Below are positions 36,885 to 48,700 of a DNA stretch of 64,000 nucleotides, piece after piece. The DNA comes from Homoserinimonas sedimenticola. Lineage in GTDB: Bacteria > Actinomycetota > Actinomycetes > Actinomycetales > Microbacteriaceae. The stretch's first letter is position 1, and every line of letters starts with the position of its first letter. The stretch is taken from the NCBI RefSeq assembly GCF_026094475.1, contig NZ_JAPELL010000001.1:1-64000 (forward strand). The letters run 5' to 3'. A program made the translations under genes and the position numbers. A model generated the notes under the pieces. It searched no databases and was not told the DNA's origin. It was given only the letters and a program-made list of their open reading frames with translations.

Positions 36885-37664
36885 TTAAAAGGATCTGCTG
36901 CTCAGTGAAGGTGACTCGGCTGCAACCAGTCCGATCTGATTGGCTGCGTGCTCGATCATTGAACGGACGGTCGCGATCAAGGCTGGCACCTCGTCGGCCT
37001 CTACTCCTAGGACGCCGTCACCGTACCTCGCGGCCCCTCGTTCTCTCCGGAGCCGCTGGAGCGTCGCGAAGAAGCCTTCCGGCGTATTACCAAGCCGTTC
37101 GTTCTCACGCAGCCACCGATCTCGCACGTTGTGGAACTTCGTCTCCTGCGACTGCGCGAGCATCTGCGCCTGTACGGTGAGTTCCGCCGCGGAGAGGAGA
37201 TTGTCGACGGCTGGTCGCAGTGCGAACTCCCGGACCGCTTCGACCGCGTCGAGGTAGTCGTCGGCAAGGCTGAGCAGCTCGGCACTGCGCTGTTTGTTGT
37301 AGCGCAGGTCGAAGGCAATGTGTGCGGACTCTCCGACGATGATGTAGGCCAGCCATCCACTGTTCGGGTGGACATCGATAGGCCAGAAGGCTTCGGGGCT
37401 GCTGATGTTCTCTGCAGTCACCGGATCGCCCTCCTTGATGGGCGCCGATGCGACCGCCCGCGCCTGCAGCGACACCTCCTCATTGATTCGGACGATCGGT
37501 GCACCACCCGATGGCGGGAGTTCAACCACCGCGCGGTACACGTGCGCCCGCGTGAGCCCGGTTGCGCGCTGTTCGAGGTCGCGATCAACCCACGTTGCGA
37601 AAAGGTTCTCGACGAGATGCTCACCGAACGTCTCGTCGCCGCCAGGTAGTTGGAGATCGCTCAT
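36885..37664 (-). CDS. hypothetical protein in the AbiTii operon
   Basis: A 259-residue soluble protein with no recognised family. The first 120 residues look beta-rich (HVYRAVVELPPSGGAP, WLAYIIVGESAHIAFDLRY); the rest is largely helical (LLSLADDYLDAVEAVREFAL, LRRERGAARYGDG). The ATG at 37664 lies one base after the stop of the upstream gene, so translation is coupled. Its place between an AbiTii protein and a membrane peptide suggests a defence role, which is inference only. Confidence 0.6.
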   Translation of the reverse strand: MSDLQLPGGDETFGEHLVENLFATWVDRDLEQRATGLTRAHVYRAVVELPPSGGAPIVRINEEVSLQARAVASAPIKEGDPVTAENISSPEAFWPIDVHPNSGWLAYIIVGESAHIAFDLRYNKQRSAELLSLADDYLDAVEAVREFALRPAVDNLLSAAELTVQAQMLAQSQETKFHNVRDRWLRENERLGNTPEGFFATLQRLRRERGAARYGDGVLGVEADEVPALIATVRSMIEHAANQIGLVAAESPSLSSRSF

Positions 37665-37665
37665 G

Positions 37666-38055
37666 TCAACGCAGAAGCGTGACAGGCAGTTCGACCTGCG
37701 TATCGTGACCGTTGACGTGTGCATAGGCCTCGATCGTGCCCACGGCGTCGAGACCCAGACTCGCGTCGTTGAAGTGCACCGTCACGGCCTCATCCGTAAC
37801 TGTGACGGAGGAAGCCTCGTAGTTGGCCTGCGTGGCACTGGCATTGTCGAAGACCCACGCCGTGATCGCGTCGCCGAAGCGAACGCCGAGTCGTTTTCCG
37901 CCGTTGCCGGTCGGGTCGTAGTAGTAGATGCCATAGCCGAAGAACTCGACATCGCCGAGTTCGACTGGTTCCCCGAGCCCCCAGGTGACGGTGACGCTAT
38001 CGGCTCTTACGTCGGCGAGCACTGATGTGACTGTTCGGGGTGTAGGCGTGGTCAT
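37666..38055 (-). CDS. beta-rich hypothetical protein in the AbiTii operon
   Basis: A 129-residue protein with alternating hydrophobic strands (VTSVLADVRADSVTVTWG, VEFFGYGIYYYDPTG, SSVTVTDEAVTVHFND), suggesting a small beta-sandwich similar in style to fibronectin type III domains. No catalytic motif is seen. It lies 18 bases after the AbiTii gene and one base before the next gene. Unrecognised; could be a sensor or adaptor. Confidence 0.6.
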   Translation of the reverse strand: MTTPTPRTVTSVLADVRADSVTVTWGLGEPVELGDVEFFGYGIYYYDPTGNGGKRLGVRFGDAITAWVFDNASATQANYEASSVTVTDEAVTVHFNDASLGLDAVGTIEAYAHVNGHDTQVELPVTLLR

Positions 38056-38073
38056 GGCTTCCTCTCGATTACT

Positions 38074-38856
38074 TCACCAGATCGGCAGCTGGAGTGCCGC
38101 GATGACTGTTCCCGCGATCGTGGCAAGTCCAACGGCCGCTGCGCCGACGAGCTTTGCCCGCGTCGAGAAGCGCGGCTTCGCTTCTTCCTGGGTAGCAGTG
38201 ATCGTGCTGCCGTCCGCGGCCTGTGCGATGCTCACGCGGTTCCCGCGCCCGTTGATCACGAAATTCACGGCGTTGGCCGCCTGCGTTGGGGTTGGTAGGT
38301 TCTGGCCCTGTGGGGTTGCGGAGCGCAGTTCGGCGATGAGTTCAGCCAAGCGAGTGCGAACCTGGTCGAGCACGCCTGCGAGCGCGATAGTGCTGACGCT
38401 CCAGTAGAGCGCGGTGATGTGGCCGTTCATCTCCCGGGTGCCATTTATATAGGTGACGAGGTCTGGGGCACCCGGTGGCTGGAGCTTGACTATTCTGTCT
38501 TCTCGGTGCTGATCCACCATGCTGTGGATCTCGTTCACGCCCATTCGTAGTGGGACCTGCTCGTTGACTTCGTCGCGAGCGAAGTCGGGAATGTCCATCG
38601 CGCCGATTGTCTGGTGTCGCACGATTCCACCTGGAACGGTGCCGTCGATCTGTAGCGGAGCGGTCACGGTTCGATACACGGGCAGCTCGACGTCCCGCCC
38701 GTAGCCACGGAGCTCTAGCGACGCCCAGTTGCGGAGCTCGGGCGAGCCCGCGTTTCCGCCGAGCAGGATGAGTTTGCGGAGCAGAGTGTCGAGCGGCTTC
38801 TCATCGAGGAGGTCACCCTCGATTTGCGTCATGAGATCCGCTGGCCTTTTGATCAC
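38074..38856 (-). CDS. AbiTii-domain membrane protein
   Basis: A 260-residue protein whose first 70 residues match the AbiTii abortive-infection domain: DLLDEKPLDTLLRKLILLG, then PELRNWASLELRGYG and LPVYRTV. The middle is helical (VLDQVRTRLAELIAELRSA) and carries NFVINGRGNRVSIAQA, a beta segment. A transmembrane helix closes the protein (AAAVGLATIAGTVIAAL). AbiTii domains occur in phage-defence genes but their mechanism is poorly known. The GTG at 38856 follows GGAGGAG at a rather long distance. It is the first gene of a four-gene operon beside attR. Confidence 0.72.
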   Translation of the reverse strand: MIKRPADLMTQIEGDLLDEKPLDTLLRKLILLGGNAGSPELRNWASLELRGYGRDVELPVYRTVTAPLQIDGTVPGGIVRHQTIGAMDIPDFARDEVNEQVPLRMGVNEIHSMVDQHREDRIVKLQPPGAPDLVTYINGTREMNGHITALYWSVSTIALAGVLDQVRTRLAELIAELRSATPQGQNLPTPTQAANAVNFVINGRGNRVSIAQAADGSTITATQEEAKPRFSTRAKLVGAAAVGLATIAGTVIAALQLPIW

Positions 38857-39216
38857 AACCGAATTATCTCCTCCACCACCGACACCCCGGGGAAACCAAG
38901 ACGATGCCGAAGCGGACCAAAGGGGGAGCAGGACCGTCTTGCTCATGCATGTCACTGAGCATCGCGTGGCGGGCTGTCGATGCGTCGCGGGGGAGAAGGG
39001 CAGGCACGCCCTTATCCAGGTCAAGCCCGAGCACGCCGGCCGGACCTCTGTCTATCGGCGCCTCAATGAAGCTCCTTGTCAGGCTCCCGAGCACCTTCGC
39101 GGAGGGGGACCAGTTGGGGACCAGAATCATGCACACCATGCATCTCGTGACGTGCTCTGCATCATCTGGGGTCCGGAATCACGCGATTTTTGGCCTCGAC
39201 GGCGCCGTCTGGACGC

Positions 39217-39326
39217 CTGGGGGTCAAGGGGTCGCAGGTTCAGATCCTGTCAGCCCGACAGTGTGATCTCTCAAGAGATCGGCGACAGGTCGAACCCATC
39301 GTGGGTTCGGTCTTTTGTCGTTTCTG
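39217..39326 (+). repeat. attR: right direct repeat (tRNA-Pro 3' fragment)
   Basis: Duplicate of the tRNA-Pro 3' half and terminator found at 23036-23147. The 5' half of the tRNA is missing here, so it is not a functional tRNA. It marks the right end of the island. Confidence 0.9.
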
Positions 39327-39768
39327 ACTTGCCCTAGCTCAGGGCTGGGAGTCATGACGGGGGTCGAGAGCGAGCTCTTGGGGGATCCGGCCGGTGACGG
39401 GATTGGCGATGCGGATGTCGCGATCCGGATGTCGCGACCCGGATCGGAGATGCTCGCCCCAGTCCAAGGCTTTTCCTCTGGGTTAGATCGGAGCAGTCTG
39501 CGCGACGTCAGAGCGCGCCCCGCGGAGTCCTCTCTTATGCGGACATGCGCGGGGGACATTTTTTGACAACCCCTCCGACGACCCCTGAAAACTCCGCACT
39601 TTTGAAGCATGACCCCCGTTGTGGGGTCATGTGCAAGGTGATTTCTCATCGATAGCTTCCCGGTCATGTGCACGCGTTGGGGGTGCACCCGACCGATTGG
39701 CAACTGATGCCTCCTGCCGCTCGTAACAGCCGCCGTCGCTTCATCTCCTTCGGAGCATCGTCTTCACG
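39327..39768. other. Gap upstream of the Rhs locus
   Basis: No gene is seen in these 440 bases. A 9-bp hairpin (CATGACCCC / GGGGTCATG) lies at 39608-39631, GGTCATGTGCA is repeated at about 39625 and 39662, and CGGATGTCGCGA is repeated at about 39414 and 39428. These may be regulatory or remnants. Confidence 0.4.
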
Positions 39769-42753
39769 GTGCACCCGATGACCGCTTGGCTGGTTGCGCG
39801 GTGGCGGCCGGTTCTCATCGGAGTCGTTGTCGTTGCGCTGCTCGTGTCGGTCGGGGTGGTGGTGATGAATCAGCCGCAGCAGACTCCGGCAGCGGCTGAG
39901 GTTGATTGCAGCGCGCTCATGGCGGAAACCTTTGAAGAGGCGGGACCGCTCGCCCGCGAGTGTGACACCGAGGTCGAGGTTCTCGCTGAGCGCACTCCTT
40001 GGCAGACATCATGGGCGACCTCCGACAGCTCGGCTCGTTTGGAGGTCTCGGCGCTGCCATCGAGGGTTGAAGTCGATGGCGAGTGGGTCGACCTTGATCC
40101 GGAGCTGGCGGTGGATGAGGAGTCAGGCGCCGTCACGGTGATCGCTCCGGTCTTCCCGATGGAGTTAAACCCTGGAGGGTCCGCCGGCGAGGGTCAACCG
40201 CTCGGGACCATCCGGCGCGAGGGCAAGCAGCTCTCTGTGTGGTTCCCGCTTGACCTTCCCGTGCCGGATGTCACTGGTTCGCAAGCTGTATACAGCATCG
40301 CGGAGGGCATCCGTCTCGTGGTATCGATCAACGCTGATGCCACAGGCTTTCTGCCCGTAGTGGAGCTGGCAGATAGGGAGGCTGCCGACCGCTTCGAGGC
40401 GCTGGTAGCTGCCGCTCGAGCAGAATCCGGTGTAGAGACGAATGGGGCGATTCACTTCGCCACCGCTGTTTCGGAGGGCCTAACTCTCAGTCTCGATGCG
40501 GAGAACGCGCTTCATGTGGCGGACGCCGAAGGGGAGACGCACTTCGTTGCTCCGCCGCCGACGATGTGGGACTCATCCGGTGAGGATGTCGCCGCCAATG
40601 ACGAGGTCGGCGCAACAGATCGAACGCGCTCTCCCGCCGGGGGCGACCGCATCGAACTTATGGACGTCAGCCTCATTGAGACGACCATCGCGGTGACGCC
40701 AAATGAGGACATGCTCACCAGTGCGAGCACGGTGTGGCCGGTGTACGTCGACCCCGGGTTCAACGGCTGGGGGGCCTCGTGGTGGGTCGCTGTAAGAACC
40801 GGTGGTTACAACAACACGCTCCACCACTGGGGCGACATCAGTGCTTCGTCACTCGGGCAGGGGACGGGCTACTGCACCAACGTCTCAGCGTGCAACACCG
40901 TGTTCAAGCAGCGACTCGCGTGGCAGTTCTCCGGCCTCAACATCTTCACCAGCATCACGGACACTGACGTGCTCAGCGCACAGTTCCGCGTCTACGGAAG
41001 CTACTCGGCTTCCTGTAACGCTTACGCCGCAAACCTCTATCACGTCACATCGATCGGCGCGGGAACGACCTGGGGGAATATCCCGTGGGGTGGCCTGGTG
41101 AGCACGCGCACCGAATCCCAGAGAGCCGGCTGCGCAGCCGGAGGCGTCGGGTATAGAGACTTCGATGCCACGGGCGTCGCGCGATGGTCCGCGGCCTACA
41201 ACCTCACCACCGCTGGCATGGGAATCGTCGTGAGCGAGGCCGACATCAGCACCTGGAAACGGTACCGTGCCGATGCGACCTTCTCGATGACGTACAACCG
41301 TGCACCAAACACTCCAACGGGCTTGCAGCTGACAAATCCCCTAAATCCCGGGTGCGTGTCGGGAGCTTCGCGGCCCGTTGTCGCGACAACAAACCCTGTC
41401 CTTTCCGCGATTTCGAAGGACCCTGACGGGGACAGCGTTCGCACCTCTTTCGTCGTGGTCGAAGGGGGAAACTCCAGCGCGGTCAAATGGAGCAGCGGTA
41501 ACCTTGCCGCCCTTGCTTCGGGTTCCCGTGCAAATGCTGCAGTCCCCTCAGGGCTTGAGGACGGCAAGATGTACTCCTGGCGTGCCCGTGCCTACGACGG
41601 AGCTCGGTACTCGGCGTACACAGCGTGGTGTCAGTTCTCCGTAGACGTTACGAAGCCCGATGTTCCGGAGGTGTCCCGGGTTATCACCGGGGTGGAAGCG
41701 CAGTACCCAGAGGGTGAAGAGCGAGGAGGCGTCGGTCTTCAGGGAAAGTTTCTTCTCGAGCGTGGCGTCTCGACCGACGTGAAAACCTACCTCTACGGCT
41801 TCAATGATCCGACGACACCTACCAGCGTTGCCGCGGACGCCACGAGTGGGACGGCAACCGTTTCATTCACGCCGACTACAACTGGCCCTGTCACACTGAC
41901 CGTCAAGTCTCGCGATGCCGCAGGCAACGTCTCCTCGCCCCGCACCTACATCTTCGATGTGGGAACCCCGGCGGAAGATGCCATTTGGCCGCTCGATGAA
42001 GGTAGTGGCAGCACCGCCATAAACAGCGTGGAGGACTCCGACGCCGACCTGACGTTGTATGGCGGAGCAGGATGGGGGCAAGGGCCTCTAACCCTCTTTG
42101 ATTCCCGGCAGGGCGACAACGCGCTTGCGTTCGACGGTATCGATGACTTCGCTGCCACCGCTGGCCCGGTCGTGGACAACTCCACTTCCTACACGGTGTC
42201 CGCGTTCGTGAGGCTCGACTCTGCTCACGTGAAGCAGGGCAAGAACTTCACCGCCGTGGGCCAGGACGGTCAAGACTATGCAGAGTTCGCTCTCGGATAC
42301 GTCGATAGCTGCTCGGGCACGAACGGGTGTTGGTCCTTCAGCGTCTTCGACGGCGCAAGCGACACCGGGGCGAATCGGGTCAACATCCCCATGCAGGCTG
42401 CGGGAGATGAGTGGGCGCTTCTCGTCGGCGAGTATGACGCAGGCGACAACAAGCTCCGCCTTCGCGTGTGCGAAGTAGGAACACCACAAAGTCCGACATC
42501 GGGCGACCCAGTGAAAGCGGAAGCGTCTCGCTGGAAGGCAGCGCCTGAAGCCTTAGGCGCCTTCACGGTCGGACGCGGCCAGCTCGCCGGAGTCCCCGCA
42601 TCCTTCTGGCCGGGATCTGTCGATAACGTCCGGGTTTTCAAGGGCGCGGTTCTTGCGGAATCCAAGATCCGCAGAATGTGCCACGGCGCTGAAGCGACCG
42701 ACTTCGGCGGCAGCGATATCGCGCTCGATCCGACTGAGGCGGCAGAGCAGTGA
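39769..42753 (+). CDS. Secreted DNRLRE/LamG-like partner of an Rhs toxin
   Basis: A 994-residue surface or secreted protein. A signal anchor lies at residues about 14-35 (PVLIGVVVVALLVSVGVVV). The middle contains VWPVYVDPGF and a DNRLRE-like region with RLAWQFSGLNIF and GTTWGNIPW. A fibronectin-like stretch follows (PNTPTGLQL), then a C-terminal LamG-like jellyroll of about 250 residues (WPLDEGSGSTAINS, ALAFDGIDDFAAT, FTVGRG). In actinobacteria such proteins precede large Rhs proteins and probably help export or display them. GTG start; an ATG at 39778 is possible. The stop overlaps the Rhs start. Confidence 0.8.
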   Translation: MHPMTAWLVARWRPVLIGVVVVALLVSVGVVVMNQPQQTPAAAEVDCSALMAETFEEAGPLARECDTEVEVLAERTPWQTSWATSDSSARLEVSALPSRVEVDGEWVDLDPELAVDEESGAVTVIAPVFPMELNPGGSAGEGQPLGTIRREGKQLSVWFPLDLPVPDVTGSQAVYSIAEGIRLVVSINADATGFLPVVELADREAADRFEALVAAARAESGVETNGAIHFATAVSEGLTLSLDAENALHVADAEGETHFVAPPPTMWDSSGEDVAANDEVGATDRTRSPAGGDRIELMDVSLIETTIAVTPNEDMLTSASTVWPVYVDPGFNGWGASWWVAVRTGGYNNTLHHWGDISASSLGQGTGYCTNVSACNTVFKQRLAWQFSGLNIFTSITDTDVLSAQFRVYGSYSASCNAYAANLYHVTSIGAGTTWGNIPWGGLVSTRTESQRAGCAAGGVGYRDFDATGVARWSAAYNLTTAGMGIVVSEADISTWKRYRADATFSMTYNRAPNTPTGLQLTNPLNPGCVSGASRPVVATTNPVLSAISKDPDGDSVRTSFVVVEGGNSSAVKWSSGNLAALASGSRANAAVPSGLEDGKMYSWRARAYDGARYSAYTAWCQFSVDVTKPDVPEVSRVITGVEAQYPEGEERGGVGLQGKFLLERGVSTDVKTYLYGFNDPTTPTSVAADATSGTATVSFTPTTTGPVTLTVKSRDAAGNVSSPRTYIFDVGTPAEDAIWPLDEGSGSTAINSVEDSDADLTLYGGAGWGQGPLTLFDSRQGDNALAFDGIDDFAATAGPVVDNSTSYTVSAFVRLDSAHVKQGKNFTAVGQDGQDYAEFALGYVDSCSGTNGCWSFSVFDGASDTGANRVNIPMQAAGDEWALLVGEYDAGDNKLRLRVCEVGTPQSPTSGDPVKAEASRWKAAPEALGAFTVGRGQLAGVPASFWPGSVDNVRVFKGAVLAESKIRRMCHGAEATDFGGSDIALDPTEAAEQ

Positions 42754-45700
42754 CCGCTATGCAGGGCGGATCATTTTCACGGGGAAGCAGGGGTGGCATG
42801 ACTGGCCGCAGAAGTGTGGGACGGTTCGCAGCACGGCTCATTGCTACGTCCCTGGTCGTGGTGATGGCAGTCGATCCGATGGGGTTAAGCGCGTTGGCTC
42901 CTGGGCTCGCCGCCGCCCATGCGAGCGACGGCACCGAGTCGAGCGGCCTCAGCAGGTCCGAGCGTGTCGATGAGGTAGCGGCCCGTCTCGGGCTCGAAGA
43001 GTCTGTCGAAGCAACTGAGCTTGCAGGTTCGTGGGCGCCGCCGGTAGCTGGCACCGTCACCCTCACCCCACCGCCAGTGCTCCCGGTTGAAGATGAAGAA
43101 GTCGTCACAATGCCGACGGGTATGCAGGACGAAGCCGAAGCGAACGTCGGCGGCATGCCGGTGACGCTTAAGCAGTCGGATGCAGACAACGCGCCCGAAG
43201 CAGTGAAGGTGCGCGTTGCAGGCGAAGCCGAAGCACAAGACGCCGGTGTCTCCGGTGTGCTGGTCACCTTGACTGACGCGTCAGACGTGCCAAATGCGGA
43301 TCGATCCGTGGACTTGACTGTTTCTTTCGCTGAGTTCGCCAACGCTGGAGGAGCCGGCTGGGCGTCGCGGCTCAGAGCGGTCTGGATTCCTGACTGCGAC
43401 CCCGCCGCTTCCGGATGTGCGCCCATCCCGTTGCCATCTGTCAGCGATCTGGAAGACCGGACGATCAGCGTGACGACCCCGATCAACATTGTCGAATCGG
43501 AGGTGAGCTCACTGAGCGCCGCATCCGCAACTAGTGGGTCGCTCGCGCTGACCGCAGGAGCGTCCGGCCCTGCGGGAAACTGGTCCGCGACTAGCCTGTC
43601 CCCATCCTCCACATGGGGCAGCGGCGGCTCTACCGGAGCGTTCACCTGGTCGCTGCCGCTCAGCGTGCCCACAGCGGCGTCCGGCCCGACACCTGACCTC
43701 TCGATCGGCTACTCCTCCGCCGTGTCAGACGGGCGCACTCCGTCGTCGAACAACCAGTCAGGGCCCATCGGTGAGGGCTTCGACATCACGAGCGGGTTCG
43801 TGGAGCGTTCCTACGTCCCCTGCGTGCAGGACATCGAAGGTGCCGCGAACAACATCGACACGCCAAGCGGCGACTTGTGCTGGGGAACCGAGAACGCGAC
43901 CCTGTCCTTCAACGGCTCCGCCATCGAACTCATCCGGGATGCCACGACGGGCCAGTGGCGGGGCAAGAACGACGACGGCTCCCGCATCGAGCACCTCACA
44001 GGTGCATGGAACGGCGGACAAGCTGGCGAGTACTGGAAGGTCACCACCACCGACGGCACCCAGTACTTCTTTGGTCGCGGACAACGATCAGCAACTGACA
44101 CGACCGCGTTGAACTCGGCGTGGACCGTCCCCGTCTACGGCAACCACCCCGGCGAGCCCTGCTACCAGGGCATCGGGAGCAGTGGATACAGTGCCTCGAA
44201 GTGCTCGCAGGTGTGGCGGTGGAACCTCGAATACGTCACCGACACCTCCGGCAACTCGATGACGTACTTCTACACGCCCGAGACGAACTCCTATATCTAC
44301 GACATCTTCGGCAACCCCACCGGTGACATCGCCGCCTACATCTCCGGCGGCCGACTCGACCGCATCGAATACGGCACCCGCGCCGGGAGCGAGACCGCTG
44401 CTTCCGCCCCGGCAAGAGTCACCTTCGCCACCACCCCGCGATGCATCACCAACCTCGCCGACCCGTCCTCCTTCTGCGACGCCGCGCAAAGTGCAACCAC
44501 GGCTAATCATTGGCCGGACACCCCGGTCGATCTGATCTGCGCAGATTCAGCGTCCTGTACCAACATCACCCCGGTCTTCTTCGACCGGAACCGACTCAGC
44601 ACCATCACCACATCGACCTTCGATGGAACCGCATACCAGCCAATCGATACCTGGCGATTCCACCAACGCTTTGTCGCCCAGGGAACCGGCATTGGGCTGG
44701 AATACGCCACCGGCGCGATGCTGGTTACCGACTCCATCACCCGCACCGGGCACAACGGCACCAACACCGCCGTTGACGATCTGACTCTTCCCAGCAACAC
44801 CTTCCAGTACACGTTCCTTGAGAACCGGGTTGACTCCGCCACCGATGACGCACCAGCACTGTGGCGACCCCGCATGACAAACGTGCGCACGGAATCTGGC
44901 GCATCCGTCAGCGTGAACTATCGCACCGAGTGCGCCGCCGGTGACATGCCCGGCACCAGCGAGACCGACCAACAAGCCAACACACGGCTGTGCTACCCCG
45001 TGAAATGGTCGCCGAACGATGACGGCACCATGGTCGTCCACTACTTCCACAAGTACGTCGTCGACACCCTCGTCGAAGACGCCGCTCCCGTGGTCGATGG
45101 GCAAGACGAGCTCATCACCGGCTCCGTCTCCCAGCTGACGACCTACACCTACAGCGGCGGCGCGGCGTGGGCAAAGCCGACGGGGGCGATGGTCAAAGAA
45201 AGCGAGATGACCTACTCCGACTTCCGCGGCTTCGCCGAAGTCACTACCACCCTTGGCACCACAGACGAAAGTGTTGTCGTCCGCAACACTTACTTCCGGG
45301 GCTTGGGCGGCAGCCTCACAGCCGGCCCAACCGGCCACAAAGTGAGCACCACCGACCGGCTCGCCAACCGTGGCCAGGTGTTCGCCGCCGTGGAGATGAA
45401 CGGCACCACTCCGGTCACCGAAACCATCAACGTACCCGGAGCACCTGTCGTGCTAGCCACTAACAGCAAGGGGGTGACGGCAACCCGCATCCCGACCTCA
45501 ACGGCCTACGGCTTCACTTACGATGCCTCCGGCGATATCGCGTTCCGAACCAAGACCACCACGACCAACGACGAGAATTCGCAGCCCGTTTCCATCGAAG
45601 ACCTCGGCGATGTCACCACCGCAGACGATGACACCTGCACCACAATTGCCTACGCGCACAGCACCAACAGCGCCCTCGCGGCAAAGCATCTGATCAGTCT

Positions 45701-48700
45701 GCCTGCCCATACCGAGACCGTGGCTAAAGCGTGTGGCGCCACCGTGTCGCGCCCGGATGATGTCATCTCCGCTACGAACGCCACCTACGACAGCGCCGGA
45801 CGCCCCATCCGCTCGGAGTCCCTCGACCCAGACGACGGCACCGGGTACGTGCTCGACCAGGAAGTCCTCTCCTACGACACATACGGACGACCGCTGACGA
45901 TCGTCAACGCCGCCCAGCAGACATCGACATACAGCTACACCCACTCGGCCGGTGGCCTTATGCAATCGGTAGCGACATCGACGCCCGACCCGGACGGCGC
46001 CGGCCCGCTCACCCCGTTCACCTCAACGACCACCTTCAACCCCCTGACCGGGATGGTCGTCTCCACCACCGATCTCAATGGGCGCGTCACCACCGGAAAC
46101 TACGACGCCCTCGGCCGCCTCCTGAAAGCTTGGTATCCCCAGCACGCCGGCTCACCTGTCCCGTCGGTTCAGTACGACTACGTCGTTCAGGCCAACGGGC
46201 TGAACTCCATCGTCACCAAGACGCTCGGAGCCGACGGCGTGACACAGCACGCGAGCTCCACGATCTACGACGGCCTATTACGGCCGTTCCAGACCCAGAT
46301 CGAAGGTACCGACGCCGGTGCCGACCACGATGCCACCGCGAGCGAGCGCGGTCGCATGGTCGCCCACACCTACTACGACTCCCTCGGCAGGGTCATGAAG
46401 CAAACCGGCGAATGGCGAGCACAAGGCACTCCGCAAGGGACCCCTATCGTTCCTCTCCCGGTTCCCCCATCACAGACAACCGTCGAGTACGACGGAGCAG
46501 GGAGAACCACAGCCGAGATCTTCTGGGTGGGCACCGACTCCAACCCCGAGTACGAGAAGTGGCGCACCACCACCTCCTACGACGGCGCGACAGTCATCCA
46601 GGTCCCCCCGCTCGGGGCTACCCCGCAAGCGGCCACCACAGACGCCCGCGGTCGCATTCTCGAGTTGCGGGAGTACATCCGCGATGCCGATGACGCCACC
46701 CAGGCCGTCACCGTTGCTGACGTTCTAGCGCTGCCGTACCAGTCGACCACCTACGAGTACAACGCCGCGGGCGACCGCGTTGCGATGCGCGACCATGAAG
46801 ACAATCTCTGGAGCTACGACTACGACTGGGCCGGCCGGGAGATCAGCGCCACCGACCCCGACTCCGGGACGACAAGCACGACCTATGACGTCCTCGGCCG
46901 GATTGCCACGACAACCAACGGCAACGGGCAGATGCTGGCGTACACCTACGACGCGCTCGGCCGGACAACGAGCCTGCGCGACGGATCTGGCACCGGCAAC
47001 ATACGCATCGCGTGGCGATATGACCAAGCGACCGGACCCGGGGGAGCGCCCGTGCTCGGCCAAGTGTCGTCCGCCACGCGCTACTCAGACGGAAACGCCT
47101 ACACCACAACGATTCCGCGCTACGACGCCGCAAACCGTCCGCTCGCCACAACGCTGACGCTTCCCGACACCGCAGAGTTCGCTGCACTCGCGTCACGGTC
47201 CTTTACCACCGAGTACAGCTACACCAGCGACGGCCAAGTCGCTTCGATGCTGCTGCCCGCCGTGGCATCCGCCGACGGCACCTACCGCCTTGGCGCGGAG
47301 AACGTCACGACGCGCTACGACACCGCATCGATGCCGTCATGGATGAGCGGAGGCTTCGGCTGGGGCACCTACGTCGCCGAAAGCCGATTCACCGCCGATG
47401 GCCGCCCCCTCATCGCCGACCTCGGCAACACTTACGGCGCAATCGTCTCCTACCGCTACGAAGACGGCACCAAACGGCTTGAGAACATCTCCCTCGACCG
47501 TGAGCGATTCGACGGAACCGACCTCGACGTCACCTACTCCTACGATGCCGGCGGCAACATCACCAGCATCAAGGATCAGCCCACAGCCCCAGGGCGCAGC
47601 GGCATCCAGTTCCAGGACAACCAATGCTTCAACTACGACGGACTCCGCCGGCTCACAGAAGCATGGACATCCCAAGCCGGCGACTGCGCTGAGCCGACCG
47701 CGCCCACAGTCGGTGGCAGTGCACCGTACTGGACTGAGTACTCCTACGACGCCCTCGGCAACCGCACCGAGATGATCGAGCACGCCGTAGGGGCATCCGC
47801 CGAAAGAGTCACGACCTACTCGCACGGGGAGGGAACCGCAGGGCCACACTCCTTGACGGGGGTGACCGAGAGTCGTTCCGGCAACACCGACCACCTCGAG
47901 CTCTCCTACGACCTAGCCGGCAACAGATCCACCGCATTCGGTCAAAGCCAAGGCACCGAGCACGACCGCGAATACTCGTGGGATGCAGAAGGAATGCTCG
48001 TCACGGCCGACGACCTCTCGGACGGGGCGCAGGAGGACTACGTCTACGACGCCTCCGGCAACCGACTAATCCGCACCGACACCGCAGGCACCACCGTCTA
48101 TCTGCCCGGCGGCCAAGAAGTCCTCATCAACGGCGACTCGATTACCGCCGCACGCTACTACTCCTTTGCCGGCACCACCGTCGCAACGCGTACAGGAGCA
48201 GGCCTCGGCGAAGTGTTCTCGCTCGTCACGGACCACCACGGATCGACACTCGCTGCCGTGCCGAATACGACCTGGACGGAAACGAGTGTGCAAAGGCTGC
48301 ACTCCGACCCGTTCGGCGCCACACGCGCCGAGTCCACCGGCGATGTCCCCGGCGACCACCGCTTCCTCGGCGCCGTCCGCGACGCAGGGACAGGCCTCAC
48401 GCTCCTAGGAGCCCGCTATTACGATGCCGTCACCGGCGTGTTCATCAGCCCCGACCCGCTCCTCGACCCCGCGAACACGGCCCAGTTCAACGCCTACGTC
48501 TACTCCGGCAACAACCCCATCACCTGGGCAGACCCCTCGGGCCTCTCCTGGTGGAGCGACTTCACCAAGACCGTGACGAAGGGCTTCAAAGCGGTCGGTA
48601 AGGCCCTTACGACAGCGGCGAAATCTGTCGTGTCCTTCGTCGACACATACAAGGCAGAGATCGTCGGCGGTCTCGTCGGGGCGGCAGCGTTTATTGGTTG

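Noticed and set aside
36885..37649. Plus-strand frames opposite the AbiTii operon
   Set aside because: Antisense composition only; the minus-strand genes have coupled starts and stops.
39217..39293. Second tRNA-Pro gene
   Set aside because: Only the 3' half is present; the acceptor 5' strand and D arm are missing. It is the attR fragment.
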